Positions 46,607 through 58,170 are shown, counted from the stretch's first letter. The stretch: 64,000 nt of DNA from Phellopilus nigrolimitatus (GCA_021029095.1 JAJOHG010000006.1:186001-250000); one strand, 5' to 3'. Notes: a model not told the origin generated them from the letters alone. Made by a program: numbers and translations.

Positions 46607-47414
46607 TACTGATACGTCTCGGAAAATAAGAAGAGTAGATGAGTTGTTTGAGCTGCAACGGCGTTACTTTTATATGTGCTTTGCTTCTACATCTGTCGGT
46701 GACAAAACACATCGTAACGTATTGGTTATCAGAGTATTACTGTTTCTCGCATAGAATTATTTTGCTTCGCGTTGTCGTATAGATACACTTTGCCCGTCGT
46801 TGAGGCGCCACGATCGGCTCGGACTCCGCGCCGTCATGCAAGGGGAAAGGCGAACGACTGTTGTACCTTTAATAGAAAGCCACAAAAGCCATCATTGCAT
46901 GTTTGAATGCACCGGAGCTCTCAAAGTGGAAAAAGAAAGCGCGTAAGAATAATGTGTGTACGTGGCTTACTTCACCCATTGCAGGTACGACACATTACAT
47001 AATGGCATGGACGTCTGCCAACGGTTAGTCTCGGGCCGGTTTATCTGTTTTTGGTACTTCCGCTGATCGAGAAGTTCGCAGTTGGGTCCCTTGTTCAGCG
47101 CTCGACGGGTCGACGTCCGCAGCTCAGCAATCTGGTTCTCATCTTTCTAAGTAGCACTTCTACATCTCCTCGAGCTTGACTGTCAGTTCTTGGGATGAAT
47201 CGTTGCCTCCACTTCACGTGGCGTCCAGAAGTACTCAGGCACTTTGTTCACACTGGTATCCTCATTGCTGCTAGTTTTCATCATACGTTTGCTTCCGCTC
47301 TCCTAGTCTCCTGGTGATTAATATCTGGTCATGAGTCTACACCGGGATGTGCGCTGCCTGCATATCGCGACATGTTCCATCGGCGACGCATAAACAACAA
47401 CGTCACGAAATACA
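46607..47414. promoter_or_regulatory. Divergent promoter block between S5 and the ABC gene
   Basis: Inverted copy of the 24.6-25.3 kb and 29.3-29.7 kb blocks. The S5 TATA-like GCACATATAAAAGT lies at about 46667-46680 (minus strand). Nearer the ABC gene is the conserved segment with CACGTGGCGTCCAGAAGTAC (47215-47234). Retention in several copies supports a regulatory role for one or both genes. Confidence 0.5.
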
Positions 47415-50219
47415 ATGTACCGAATCCGTTGCAACATTGCACCTAGCTTTTCCGCGTTAGAATACGCTAGACTCGACCTTTACAATGCCGCGCTATCACG
47501 TTTGGGTGCAGAACTGGACAATAAATTCTCGTCAATCACGACCTTCAAGCCCGGAGAGGTCAAAATGATCTTTGGATCAGATCTTTCCGACAAGCTCGGT
47601 TTAAAATCGCGTTCGACTCCGCCGACAGGACCTGCTCCTAAATTTCGTTCTGAAACAGCAGGTGTTTGGAAAGCTGTTTACCTTCCGCGGCCTCGCTGGA
47701 ATCTCGGTCAGATCCTCACTGGGTTGTGGAAGCTGAGACCTCGAGTTTCCTTTCAAACAGATTTAGCTACCGCCTTTGATGATGTGCAGCATCTTCCACG
47801 GTTCCTGAGGGAGATCTATTCGTTAGCGCCACGCGAGCAGATAGGATACGTATTGGAGAACTGTTGGCGCAGCATGTGGGATGGTATATCGCTGTATTTG
47901 ACCAGCCACTTATTCGATGCGGTATGTCGTTGTTTGAAACGTCTTGGACACTGGCCGATTTAGGCCTTAGGTCGCAGATCGCATCCAGGGGGGAAACGTA
48001 GACGACAATGTCATTTTATGGGCGATATCTATCAAAGTGGCGTACACTGTTTTGTCTGAATTAATTACCAAAGTCATGTAAGTGCCCTCGTTGTCCTGGA
48101 GCTCGCACGGGGCCTTTAACGTTTTGACAGGCAGCGTAACAAAGAAGTGCTTCAAGACCGTGTCAAGTACCACTTCATGCTTAAGGAAATGCGAGGTCTG
48201 TCGCTCGCGGAGTGTTCTAGCCCTCACGAGCGAACTCTCATCACCTATATTTGTAGCGGCATTGAAGTTGGATATCATAACAGCGGATGGTATGTTCCTC
48301 GCGTGTCTCTCTCACACCAAAGCCAGAATTAATGGCGAGCAATTTAGACCCGGAAGTTAAGACGAAACTCAAGAAGGAACGCAATTTCGATGGCGTTGGT
48401 AAAGCATGGTCTGCTTTCCAAGACATCAGTAACATGTTATTCGGGATCACTTGCACTTGTCCGGAAGAACGCGTCAGGGCCGATCTTCATAGTTATATGT
48501 GTATTTCAGCCCCTACTTCAGGCATGGCTCACGAGGATCAATTTGTGGAATCTACGTGCGGCGTTTTCTTAGTCTTTTCGGTTGGATGCATCCTTATTTT
48601 TTCGTGAAATGCAGCACATGTGATGTACTGCACCGAGCCTGCATTCAGCCGCATGGCGGCACTGTACGAGCTCGCGTACGACGACCGGTTTTCGCGTTGA
48701 CCAGCTCAACGATGGTGCTGGCGAGCATATTGAGAAAGGTAAGCCAGCCGTTGAGTACCTCCTGCTTGCTTGAACTCTTACTTTCATCAGAGTTCATCAG
48801 GCAACGGGATATCGTTGGCGATAAGTGCACCAATTCTATATGGGAGCAGCTGTATAATCGGCAACCTGTGTATTATAAGGTGGTTGGCGCACTTTCGGTG
48901 GACCTCCCTCTGGTAAGTCGTCCATAAATCCAATATGCGTGTGCTAAAAGGCCGCCTCCACAGCTGGCCTTCGCAGCCCGAACGCTCTTCGACTCCAAGA
49001 ACATGTCCATCGCGTCCTTCATTATGATGCAGCAGACGTCGCAGACTGTGAGCCGGACGGTCTCCTCGATGTCGTTTCAGATGTCCAGCTTCGCGCAGGG
49101 CCTCGGCACCGTCAAGGAGATCTATGGGCTGGCCAACGTCGAGAATCCCGTCAAGGATGGGCAGGAAGCGTATCCTCTGGAGACAAATTTACTCGAGAAT
49201 GGCGCGCACGGAGTTCTGGTGAGTGCCGAGACCACACACCTCATTCGCTGACACCGATAACGATATTCAATTTACCGTATAGCAACGTATCCTTCGCCTA
49301 CCCAGGCACGTGCAAAGACGCGCTCACCGACGTGTCGTTCACGATTAAGCCCGGCCAGCTCGCCGTGATCGTCGGCACAAACGGGTCGGGAAGTCGTCGC
49401 TCGTAAAGCTCTTCAACCGGCTGTACGACCCCAGCGCGGGGCGCGTCCTGCTCGACGGGCGCCCGCTCACGGATTACCGCCTCGCGGACGTGCGCGCAGC
49501 GATGGCGATGCTCCGGCAGGACCTCGCGGTGTACCCGCTTTCGCTGCGTGAGAATGTTGCGTTCGGTTTGCCGGGGCATGCGGCCTCCGAGGATGACGTG
49601 TGGGAGGCGGCGCGCCAGGGCGGTGCGGCGGGCTTCGTCGAGAGGTTGGAGAAGGGCATGGAAACTGTGCTGCAACCCGTTAATCTCGCGGAGGTGCACT
49701 TCCCCAATGAGACGGTCCCAGAACTCAAGGCGCTGCTCGACAACAAGGAAAAGACGACGGATGTCTCTGGGAGGCGAGAGCCAACGGCTTGCTGTGTTCG
49801 TCTTTTTCTTTCACTTCCTTTGTTCATGTGCGACTTTGTGGAGCTGAATTATTTGGCATCGCTCTCAGCTCGCGGACGTTCATGCGCCTGAGCTGCGGAA
49901 ACATCCGCTTCCTAGCGGCCGATGAGCCAACATCCGCGCTCGACCCCGAGGGCGAGCTCGAGCTGCTCTCGCGCTTGCGTGCTCTGCGCGGGGGAAAGAC
50001 GGTTGTGTTCGTCACGCACCGCTTCGGGCACCTCACGCGGTACGCCGACGTGATCCTGTAAGCATGCATTATCTCTGACCCGTGTCGCTTCGCTGATTGT
50101 TCTATAACGTTCGTTCGCGCATGTACAGATGTATGAAAGAGGGTCGTCTGGTCGAACAGGGGACGCATGAGGAGCTCCTCGCGAAGGGAGGAGAGTACTT
50201 CAGATTGCACAACGTCTAG
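47415..50219 (+). pseudogene. ABC transporter (fused membrane and ATPase domains), frame-disrupted
   Basis: A half-size ABC exporter-like gene with many exons. The N-terminal part reads AALSRLGAELDNKFSS and TDLATAFDDVQHLPRFLREI. The membrane domain includes QRNKEVLQDRVKYHFMLKE, NLDPEVKTKLKKERNFDGVG, PAFSRMAALYELAYDDRFSR and EFIRQRDIVGDKCTNSIWEQ, then SKNMSIASFIMMQQTSQTVS. The ATPase domain has SFTIKPGQLAVIVGTNGSG (Walker A), RQDLAVYPLSLRENVAFGLP (Q-loop), NIRFLAADEPTSALDPEG (Walker B/D-loop) and FVTHRFGHLTRYAD (H-loop), ending at TAG 50219. Three single-base breaks are seen. One base is missing at the Walker A lysine codon (49392). One extra base splits the signature VSGGESQR (about 49770). 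A shift occurs near 48697. It may be a pseudogene or contain sequence errors. It is the parent type of the two truncated copies at 24 and 26.5 kb. Confidence 0.75.
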
Positions 50220-50931
50220 GCGCAGGCCTTCTTGCCGTGAGCAAACTGAACCTCTATGGTTATATGAAAGCTCATTTTAAGAGTAATCCAGGGAAGCTGA
50301 GCTGAATTCTGAAGCTCTAGAAGACCAAAATGGTAGTATCAAGCGTGTTCTGGACTCTGAATCAAAGTAAATAAATTACCAAAGGACACTCACGCTAAAA
50401 AAGACCTTCGCGGAAACAACTTATCAATAGTATATTTGTCCATAGGATTAATAAGTATCTGTCGACTGTGTAGTGTAATAAAGATCACGAAATGTTTTGA
50501 AAATACTTGGTTGAGTAAACGCTCGTGAGACAGTAGGTCACTATGAGATATTGGTAATGTCAGTATGTGACGTGCTACGCATAACTTTCGAGGTACTGCT
50601 GTTCCCATCGACTCATTGCGTGTTCACGGAACTCCTGTAATTTGGCTTCTCACACGCATAGCCATGCATTATAAGAAGACAGCTGCATTCATGCTAGTGT
50701 TTATTTCGAAAAACCTCTAGAAAGGCCATTCCATTCGACTGCCTAGCGACATGGCATTGCATCTGATTATGACAGGCTTCCAATCTGAAATGCACTCTCA
50801 ATCGCGTTTGCTCTTAGCTACTCATGCGTAGAGTAGAAATAGAAGAACTGTTTACAACAGGTGTACAACCGCGCTCGCTAATATATGGTATATCTACAAG
50901 CCGAGTATATTGCTGCCGCTGCTCAATCTGG
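50220..50931. other. Intergenic DNA between the ABC gene and RPN6
   Basis: AT-richer sequence with no gene recognised. It marks the outer boundary of the duplicated block; from 50.9 kb onward genes are single-copy and conserved. Confidence 0.6.
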
Positions 50932-52825
50932 TTATGCGATCTTCGTTGCCTGCAAGAAATCAGTCCGTACATTCGCATGTGAAAGAGGACAAAAGGGAGA
51001 CGAACCTTGTCATACAGCGAATCAACGACCTTGCCGACCTGCGCGAGCGTCTGGATGGATGCCTCGTACGTGGCCTGTAGGAGCGGGAACGATGAGTATG
51101 GCTTTGATTAGAGTAAGGAGGGAAGGGAGACGCACGTCGCCATGTGCCTGGTCGAAGATGAGCAGACAGCCGCGCCCTTGATCGAGAACGCCGTGGAGCA
51201 CCTTGTCAAGGATCATCTGCGATAGTCTGCGGAACGCCAATTATTGTCAGACACCAGACCAGAGACATATAGTTAAAATTGGGAAGAGACCGCTTACTTC
51301 GCCTCGACATTTTGCCGCCCTTGCTTGACCTGCTCCGCGATGTGCTCGACCTCGACGTCCGAATACGGCTCAACGATGCGCAGCAGGTTCTGCTCGAGCA
51401 GTGTGTCGTACAGCGCGGCGAGGTGCGTGCGGATCGTCGGGTCCGACGAGAGCTCTGCGATCGCAAGAAAGGGAAGTCAGTCTAAAGAGCGCAAATAGAA
51501 AGAGACGACCCAACCGTTCTGGTAATCCCGCAGCGCCTTCTCGAAGTCCGCGAGATTGCGGTTCTGGTGCGCGCGCGCGACGGCGCGCATGCATTCGACC
51601 TCGCGCAGCTGGGCGTATTTTAGCGCGAGCTTGTGAGAGAGGAGGGAGGTGACGTCTTCGGGCTGAAAATGTTTCTATGAGTTGAAGTTGGAAATCTGTA
51701 AGAGGGGATTGCATACGAGGTTCAGCATGATCTTGCAAAGAAGCATGTATTTGAGCGGCGTGAGCGCCTTCCCGCCCTCGCTGTTCTCTTCCTGCGAGCG
51801 AAAACGTTATTTTCGTGCAACGTAGCGAGGAGAGACGAGAGTAGCTTACCTGACCTGAGAGGTTCTCAAATGTCTCGAAGAAGTACGAATACGCGGTTGA
51901 ATAGTCCTTGTCCTCGGCGTGGAGGATACCAGACTGGAGGTCAAGCTGGGCTTGGAGGTGTGGCGGGCAGTATATCGAGTTGGCGGCCGTGCGCGCCGAA
52001 GTCAATGCAGCCTGCGGTTGTCGTCAGTCCTAACCTCGCCACAAAAACACACGCATGCATGCACACCGACCTTGCTCTTCGGCATGTTTCCGATTCCCCG
52101 GCAGACCCTGCTTTCGAGCAGATGTACCTCCGTCAGTACCATTTTGTCGTCCAGGCGTTTGAGCTCGGTCAGCAGGCCCTCGATGAGAGAAAGCGCCGGT
52201 TTATACTGGTTTGTTTCTAGTTGTCTGTTTCACGGCGAAGTGTCAATAAGCAGCCAGATGCGATTTCGGAGGGGAAGACGGCACGCACAACCCGACTAGC
52301 CGTGTCTCTAGGCTGTGTTTTAAAAAGACGCGCTTCTCTGAGCGCGCCCATTCAATATTCTCGCGCAAAACACGCATTTGCGTGTCGCTTGAGTTCGGGA
52401 TGGGCGTGAAGAAGTCGAGCAAAGTGCGGACTAGAATACAGTCACATCAGTCATATTGTTGCTGTTGCGGCATTTGGATCAGGTATGCCCACTGAGCTTG
52501 GCCGTCTTCGCTTTTGCGGTGGATGACATGAATGAGCGGGAGAGAAGGATAACCTGCGCGAGACCGTTTGCATCTCTGCTTCGCAGTCAGCGAAACAACT
52601 CGGCCTGCAATTTCACAATACGCACCTGTTATCGCGATATAGCCCGCCGAGCTTGATGAGAGCTGTCTCCTGGTCCCGTAGATTTTGCTCCCGATCAGCG
52701 AGCGAGCCCTGTGCCTGGGCACTTGTTTCGAGGATCTGGCGGTATAGCTGCTCGGCTCGTTTCGGATCTGTGGCTTGCGCAGCCTGCGCCTCCTGAAGCA
52801 TATGGGTCGCTGTCGCTGCTGACAT
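50932..52825 (-). CDS. RPN6: 26S proteasome regulatory subunit RPN6 (PSMD11)
   Basis: RPN6 is a lid subunit of the 19S regulatory particle; it clamps lid to core and base. Order: [130 protein letters not shown] then [14 protein letters not shown], a PCI domain including [12 protein letters not shown] and [40 protein letters not shown], and the C-terminus DSLYDKATKIA (stop 50932-50934). About ten exons splice in phase; the acceptor at 52576 restores RDANGLAQV between exons 1 and 2. Length is near the usual ~420 aa. It is divergent from RPN7 across about 235 bases, which suggests joint control of two lid subunits. Confidence 0.94.
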
Positions 52826-53060
52826 TGTTTAATATGTGCTTAGAGCAAAGGAGAATGAGACGGAGGGGAAGGAGGAGGAGGAGGAAGAGGAGGCGTGGAC
52901 AACCGAGCGTTACGGGTACGCGTCCGTTGAAGGTGACGCGTCGGGCTGTCCGAATGAGGAAGAGTCTTACGCGTCTTCGCGCCTCTTGCCTTCCTCCTCG
53001 TCTTGTCCACGTCCTTGAAATTCGAACGTATTTTCTGTAAAAACAAAGAGATAAAAAGAT
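52826..53060. promoter_or_regulatory. Shared divergent promoter of RPN6 and RPN7
   Basis: The two start codons are 235 bases apart. Between them are a purine-rich AGG/GAG tract (52860-52895) and repeated GACGCGTC/ACGCG words (52917-52942 and 52969-52976). The yeast proteasome element GGTGGCAAA is not seen on either strand. The ACGCG words could be the shared control site, but this is inference. Confidence 0.6.
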
Positions 53061-54581
53061 ATGGCTGAAGATGCTGTACTACCAATTCCCAACCTCGACC
53101 TTCCGCAATACCACTTTACTTTGACGCAACCGGCAGTCGGGCACATGCACCAGGAGGTGCTCACAAACCTCGTAGAAGGCATCGAGAAGGACCGTACGTC
53201 TTCCGTGTACTATATGCCTAGAGTACGCTTATATTGAGTATAACAGAAATGGCACCTTACTACCGTGCACTTCTTTCCGCATCGCAACAACCACCAAGCA
53301 CCCCGCTCTCCCCTACTTCACCTGCGACTTCGCGGCATTTCCAGGTTCCGTTACTAGAGGACAAAGCTCTGCTAGAGAAGATGGAGGCGGCAAACGCGGA
53401 AGAACTCAAAAAGCTAGACGAGCGGTTGCAGGAAGCAGAAAAGACAGAGGGAGAAACAGAAATCGCAGACGCGCTGCGTGCTCGTGCAACGTACCTTACG
53501 AGGATCGGTGACAAGGTGCGTTGATTGCTTATTCTTTACTCTTTACGTGACAACAAACCTAAATATATGCTGTTGTTCTCGTTAATAGGATCAGTCAATA
53601 GCCGCGCAAGAGCTCGCCTTCGAAAAGACCCCAGGAGTTGGATCGAAGATTGACATTGTCTTGACGCTCGTCCGGATAGGCTTCTTCTTTGGTGACCATA
53701 CTATAATCACGAAGAACCTCACTCGTGCAGAAGAGTATGTATTTCTCCTAACTGCAAAGCCTTTCTTAAGACTGACACCCTCCGCCACAATAGATTAATC
53801 GAACAAGGCGGAGACTGGGATAGGCGGAATCGTCTGAAGGTCTACCAGGGCTTGCACGCGCTCTCCGTCAGGCAGTTCAAACGTGCATGCGACCTCTTCG
53901 TGGACGCCCTGTCAACATTTACCGCAACAGAACTGCTGAAATACAATGACTTCGCCTCGCTGACGATGATTGCAGGTGCTTTAACACTCAAAAGGTCGGA
54001 GCTAAAGAAGAAGGTATGTTATGCGTTTTATTTGCTGATTTATATCGTCTCTTACGCCACACAGATCATTGCTGCGCCGGAAGTGATCCAAGTGATCCAT
54101 GAACTTCCTATCCTCGCCGAACTTACCAAATCGCTGTACGACTGCCATTACGATAAATTCTTCATTGCACTCGGTTCGTCCATTCAAGCTCAAGTTATCA
54201 ACCCATCCTTTCTTCCATACTAACCAAGCCCTACCAGCCAAGCTCGAGCAAGCGCAGCTGCTCCCCTCGCGCGTGCTGCACCCTCACTCGCGCTTCTACG
54301 TACGCGAGATGCGTATCCTTGCGTACGCACAGCTACTCGAGAGCTACCGCAGCCTCACGCTCGAGAGCCTCGCGACCGCATTCGGCGTATCCGCCACGTT
54401 CGTCGACGCCGAGCTCGCCCGTTTCATCGCGAGCGGTCACCTGCATTGCACGATCGACCGCGTACGCGGCGTCGTCGAGACGAACCGCCCGAGCGCAAAG
54501 AATGCGCAGTACGAGTCTGTGCTGCGCCAGGGTGACATCCTTCTCAATTCCGTACAGAAGCTCAGTAAGGTGCTGTATTGA
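53061..54581 (+). CDS. RPN7: 26S proteasome regulatory subunit RPN7 (PSMD6)
   Basis: RPN7 is a PCI-domain lid subunit of the 19S particle. Six exons, 53061-53193, 53247-53515, 53589-53734, 53794-54013, 54065-54173 and 54238-54581, give 406 aa, close to the family length. Key stretches: [18 protein letters not shown]; a coiled-coil segment rich in Lys/Glu around [100 protein letters not shown]; and the PCI winged helix [20 protein letters not shown] then [17 protein letters not shown]. All splice phases agree. It shares its promoter region with RPN6. Confidence 0.95.
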
Positions 54582-54715
54582 GGCACGGCAGGTGCCAGGA
54601 GGGGACTGGGATGTTTAATGTTACTGCGTTGACTGACAAATGTCCCTGTCTCTTTCTTCTCCACACATTTAAATTATAAAAATTCAAATTCTTTAACATT
54701 TATTCCCGGGACCAC

Positions 54716-55188
54716 TCAATCAAGGAAGGATTTGAAAAATACAAACGGCGTTATCTCGAGTTTCTCTTTATCCCACTGCACAACAGGTGAGTTTCGTTCG
54801 CGGAAAGTAGTAGACGTTAAAGCTCACTGACCACCTCGCCAATGTAGTAGGGATCCTCCTCAATAAGCTTTCTCGCAGCGTCGTACGATGGCGTAACAAT
54901 GATCATGCAAGACGCAACGGCCCTCTTCTCCTCGCTTGCAATGGACTCAGGGTCCATGAGCGGACCTCCGACCTCTGCTCGGTACAAACACCGAATTGAA
55001 ACTCAGTCTCGAGGAATTACAAAAAAAGCAAAATGAAAAAACTCACTAAGAGTCTTCGATTCCGCCAGCCTCTGAATCCGCTCGAGGTGTTCTTGTATTA
55101 CTGCGCTGCGGCGCTGCTGGATCCCCTCGTCAGTCCGGTAAGGCGCGTAGATTAGAAAGTGGTCGAGTTCAGTGATGCTTGACGACAT
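54716..55188 (-). CDS. YCII-related domain protein
   Basis: A small soluble protein of about 115 aa. The YCII fold is a ferredoxin-like dimer with a conserved His/Asp pair; fungal members are of uncertain enzymatic role. Three exons: MSSSITELDHFLIYAPYRTD…, then GGPLMDPESIASEEKRAVAS and MIIVTPSYDAARKLIEEDPY then YIGEV, then WDKEKLEITPFVFFKSFLD with TGA at 54716-54718. HF, GGPL and EDPYYIGEVW are the usual family landmarks. I chose ATG 55188 over the upstream in-frame ATG (55263) because family members begin just before the first strand. It converges on RPN7 with about 135 bases between stops. Confidence 0.85.
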
Positions 55189-55459
55189 TATGGGTCGATT
55201 GTATTTTATAAGGAAGGAGTCAAAGGTCTTAAAACACAGAAGATGGGGCTTTCGATGGCCCACTCAAAGTATGAGACTTGCTAATAAATATGTTGCCATT
55301 TGGTCGCTCACAAATCCGCCTAGTCAAAGGACACAGCATTAAGTAGACTTCTTCGTCAGATTTTAATAATGCGTAATCATCTCATCGCTTTCTTCCCAAA
55401 TAGTGCGCCGAACAACCCGCACGGTAATGCTCCCCGAGCGTTAGGTAATCCCTTTGGGT

Positions 55460-56534
55460 CTAGCCCGCACATGGGCTCGACGCAGCGTCCACGCTCAGCA
55501 GAAACTCATGCATATGCCGCGCGAGCAGCCTGTGCATCCCCGTCGTCGGGTGCATCCTGTCGACCCAGATTCCGCCCGCGATGCGCCCGGAGTCGCCCGT
55601 CGCGAACCCGTGCGCTTCGGGCGCGTCGAGCACGGCGTCGAACACGCGCCACGCGGAGAAGACGAACACGCTCGCATCCGCGTGCGCGGCGGCGAATGCG
55701 CGCGCGGACGCGTGGAGGCAAGTGTTCCAGTCGGCATAGGGGTCCGTCCCTGCTCGGCGCAGGACTGTAAGGACGGGGCTCAGAACACTCTGTCGAAGAG
55801 GAAAGACGTGAGGCGTACACGGATTCTGGCCCAATGGTGCCCGCAGCATTGGAGGGAGGTCGATGAACATGAAGTTGCGCGCGCCTCTTTTGTAAAGCGT
55901 GTGTTGGATTTCGAAGAGCCTTTCGATGGTTATAGTTGGGTCGCATCTGTAACTGTATTTAACCGTTACTTAGTGCGTCTCTCAAAATAATGAGGGAGGA
56001 GTTCTTGCACCCGCAATCGTTAATCCCCACCCAGGTGGCTACGAGTCAATTCCTGGTATAAAATCTTGAACGTTCTTCGACATATTAAAATTTCTTTACC
56101 AAACAGCGTATCATCCGCTGCCCACGGCGCCCAATGCGGCTTCTTCCCCGCACTCATGAGGAACTGGTTCTCCGCCTGGAGGCGCACCCCATTGACTGTC
56201 TGCCCGCCCTGCGCGTAGTTGTATACGAGCAGTGGCTCGGCATCTCCCGAGCCTGACGGACAGAACTCGCGCGCAAGGTATCCTACCCAGTTTGCCGTAC
56301 CGGGTTCGGTGTATGTCTTCCCCGGGAAAGGGACGCCCAAAGGCTCCGCTGCGCTCGGGGCCGGGCTCTGGGGGTTGTAGCCGACTTCACAGTAGGATGC
56401 TCCGCTGACCACGATTATTAGGATATTCTGAGTCATCGCGGAATGCACAAAGCTCACAAAACGACAAGATGCTTCAGTGCTCCGTATCCCTTCCAGTGCG
56501 GGCCGGTTATCTTCAGGTTTTCGAACTCCATCAT
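55460..56534 (-). CDS. SGNH/GDSL esterase, carbohydrate esterase family 16-like
   Basis: Likely an acetylesterase acting on plant polysaccharide or related oligosaccharides, as known for CE16. Exons run from MMEFENLKITGPHWKGYGAL (56534), through FGASYCEVGYNPQSPAPS, LGVPFPGKTYTEPGTANWVG and LLVYNYAQGGQTVNGVRLQA, to GKKPHWAPWAADDTLF, then TWVGINDCG (block III), then FMFIDLPPML, and finally GGIWVDRMHPTTGMHRLLA (block V with catalytic Asp and His). Stop at 55460-55462. Block I reads FGAS rather than FGDS: the nucleophile Ser is kept but the Asp is Ala. No signal peptide is visible, so it may be intracellular. Introns are short and phases agree. Confidence 0.85.
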
Positions 56535-56734
56535 GGAAACAGACAAGGTGCTGGTCTCAGATAGAGTCAAATTACACGCAGTGACGAAAGGTGCTCAGAT
56601 CAAGGTTTCGATCGTAGATCAAACGTGGGAACTCTAGATACCCAGGTTTGTCTTGGAAATTTTGAACAAAAAAAATATGTGGTGCGTTTCATACAAGTCT
56701 ACAGTGCAATTTCTTCCTTCTTCTCTAAATAACA
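56535..56734. other. Short intergenic gap between BTB and esterase genes
   Basis: 200 bases with no recognised element. Both neighbouring genes run on the minus strand, so this is the likely esterase promoter. Confidence 0.5.
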
Positions 56735-57866
56735 TCAGTTACCATTACCTACCCAATCGTCCATCAATCTCCAAATTGTCTCAGCTTCTTCTGCCCATTC
56801 GATTTTCTTTTGCTGGAGACATTCGTTGCAGGGCTCTGTCCTATCCCCACTACCAGCATCAACTTCTCTTTTCCAGTCGAGCTCCCGGAGACGGCGTAAC
56901 GTCGCGAAGGGGTTGGCCATCCCGTCACCGTCAAACGCAGGCTGCACCGCGCGTTCCATCCACAATCCGGCATATACATCTGTGCATTCCATATGCAGAG
57001 CGCCCGGAGGCTGGAAGAGGATCGGCGAGAAGTGATCGGAGACAAGCGTCATAAGCCGCTCGCTGAGAGCCGCCTCTGAGCCGGAGATTTGAACGGATTT
57101 CAGGCTGTCCTCTAAGGTTTCGCCGGAAGCAATGTTCAAGTTCGTAGAATCCACTCCCTTTTCTTCGAACGAAATATCTGGATGTATGGTATACGAGTAA
57201 TAGAGGGCCTTGCTTAAGGCATTCCTCAGCTGTGATATAGTAAACTATCAGTTCTAAGGGCTAACCGAGATAGTCAGGGCAGTTCACCTTAAAGTCGGAT
57301 GTCTCTCCTGCAACGAGAGAAGCTCTCTTAAGTAGCTCCCAATCATCAAAGCCAATTTCCAGAGGTCTGTAGAGTACCTGGTCGCGAAAACTATTCATGG
57401 CTGCATGATGAATTTCTTTAAAGTCGCATTTCGAAGGTGCCGAGACAATGTATAATCTCAGCCAGTACAGGAATGGAGCATCGCTTTCCAACGGGCTTGC
57501 TTGTTGGACGGTAAGTACGTAGGCAAACATGAAGAAAGATAAGTTACTCACGACTCGTGAAGACGTGCAATTAGACTGTCAAAATCAGCTTTTGAAACTC
57601 CTATCTCGGTCTTGATCACGAAGCTTGGTTTCCCGTCGACTAGTGTATTATCTCTGAACAAACCACGCATTAAGTGAAGCTATCATATGAAATACGGTAA
57701 GTAAAAGCACTTGCTCGACGTCCAATTTTGGCGTACGACAGCAAATGTCGAAAAACTGAGGCGACTGACGAGAGAGTAAGGATTGGTTTACTTTATACAG
57801 TACGCCATCGACGATTATTATTACTGCATCATTGCCGTCTAGCCAGTATTTGTCGTGTTTGATCAT
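56735..57866 (-). CDS. BTB/POZ domain protein
   Basis: A typical basidiomycete BTB protein; such proteins dimerise and can act as Cullin-3 adaptors or in transcription. Exon 1: MIKHDKYWLDGNDAVIIIVD, VLYKVNQSLLSRQSPQFFDI (BTB strand-helix start). Exon 2: LVDGKPSFVIKTEIGVSKAD then FDSLIARLHES. Exon 3: FLYWLRLYIVSAPSKCDFKE, HAAMNSFRDQVLYRPLEIGF and SLVAGETSDFKVNCPDYL (back-helix region). Exon 4 ends CNECLQQKKIEWAEEAETIW then RLMDDWVGNGN at 56735. The Cys pair in this tail (…CNECLQQ) recurs in the fungal family. ATG 57866 is the first in-frame Met just before the conserved HDKYW. An upstream non-coding exon is possible. Confidence 0.85.
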
Positions 57867-58170
57867 GGTAGTGTGCGGCAAAAGAAGCGTCGGTCCAAAA
57901 TCGATTGGACTCGTGAGAATGCAAAGTACGTAAGCGAAGGATCTCCTTACTCATCTTCTCCTCGACGAAGACTGCCTGGTTAGTCCCGCTCTAGGGAAAG
58001 GGAAAAGTAAGCCAATAACCCAAGTTCAACTACGCTACTTCACATTGCAAACTTATAGCTGAAAAATCATAGGTCTAAAAGTGAGCAATGTGGCGGGTGG
58101 CGGTCCTAATATCAGTGTGTCATTTAGAAACTCGACGGATACCATTGTTCCACGGCCGTCAAGCTGAAGG
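57867..58170. promoter_or_regulatory. Divergent intergenic region between BTB and F-box genes
   Basis: 304 bases between two oppositely oriented starts, so it must hold both promoters. No clear TATA element or binding site is recognised. Confidence 0.5.

Larger units (their letters stand above)
41640..46990. repeat. Right inner arm of the ~5 kb inverted segmental duplication
   Basis: Mirror image of 29300-34380: S4 (-), Y2 (+), S5 (-), with matching promoters, 3' UTRs and modules. Y1 and Y2 protein identity in the second exon and the S promoter blocks are the best-preserved parts. Sequence at 44.3-45.6 kb is not found in the left arm. Confidence 0.8.
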
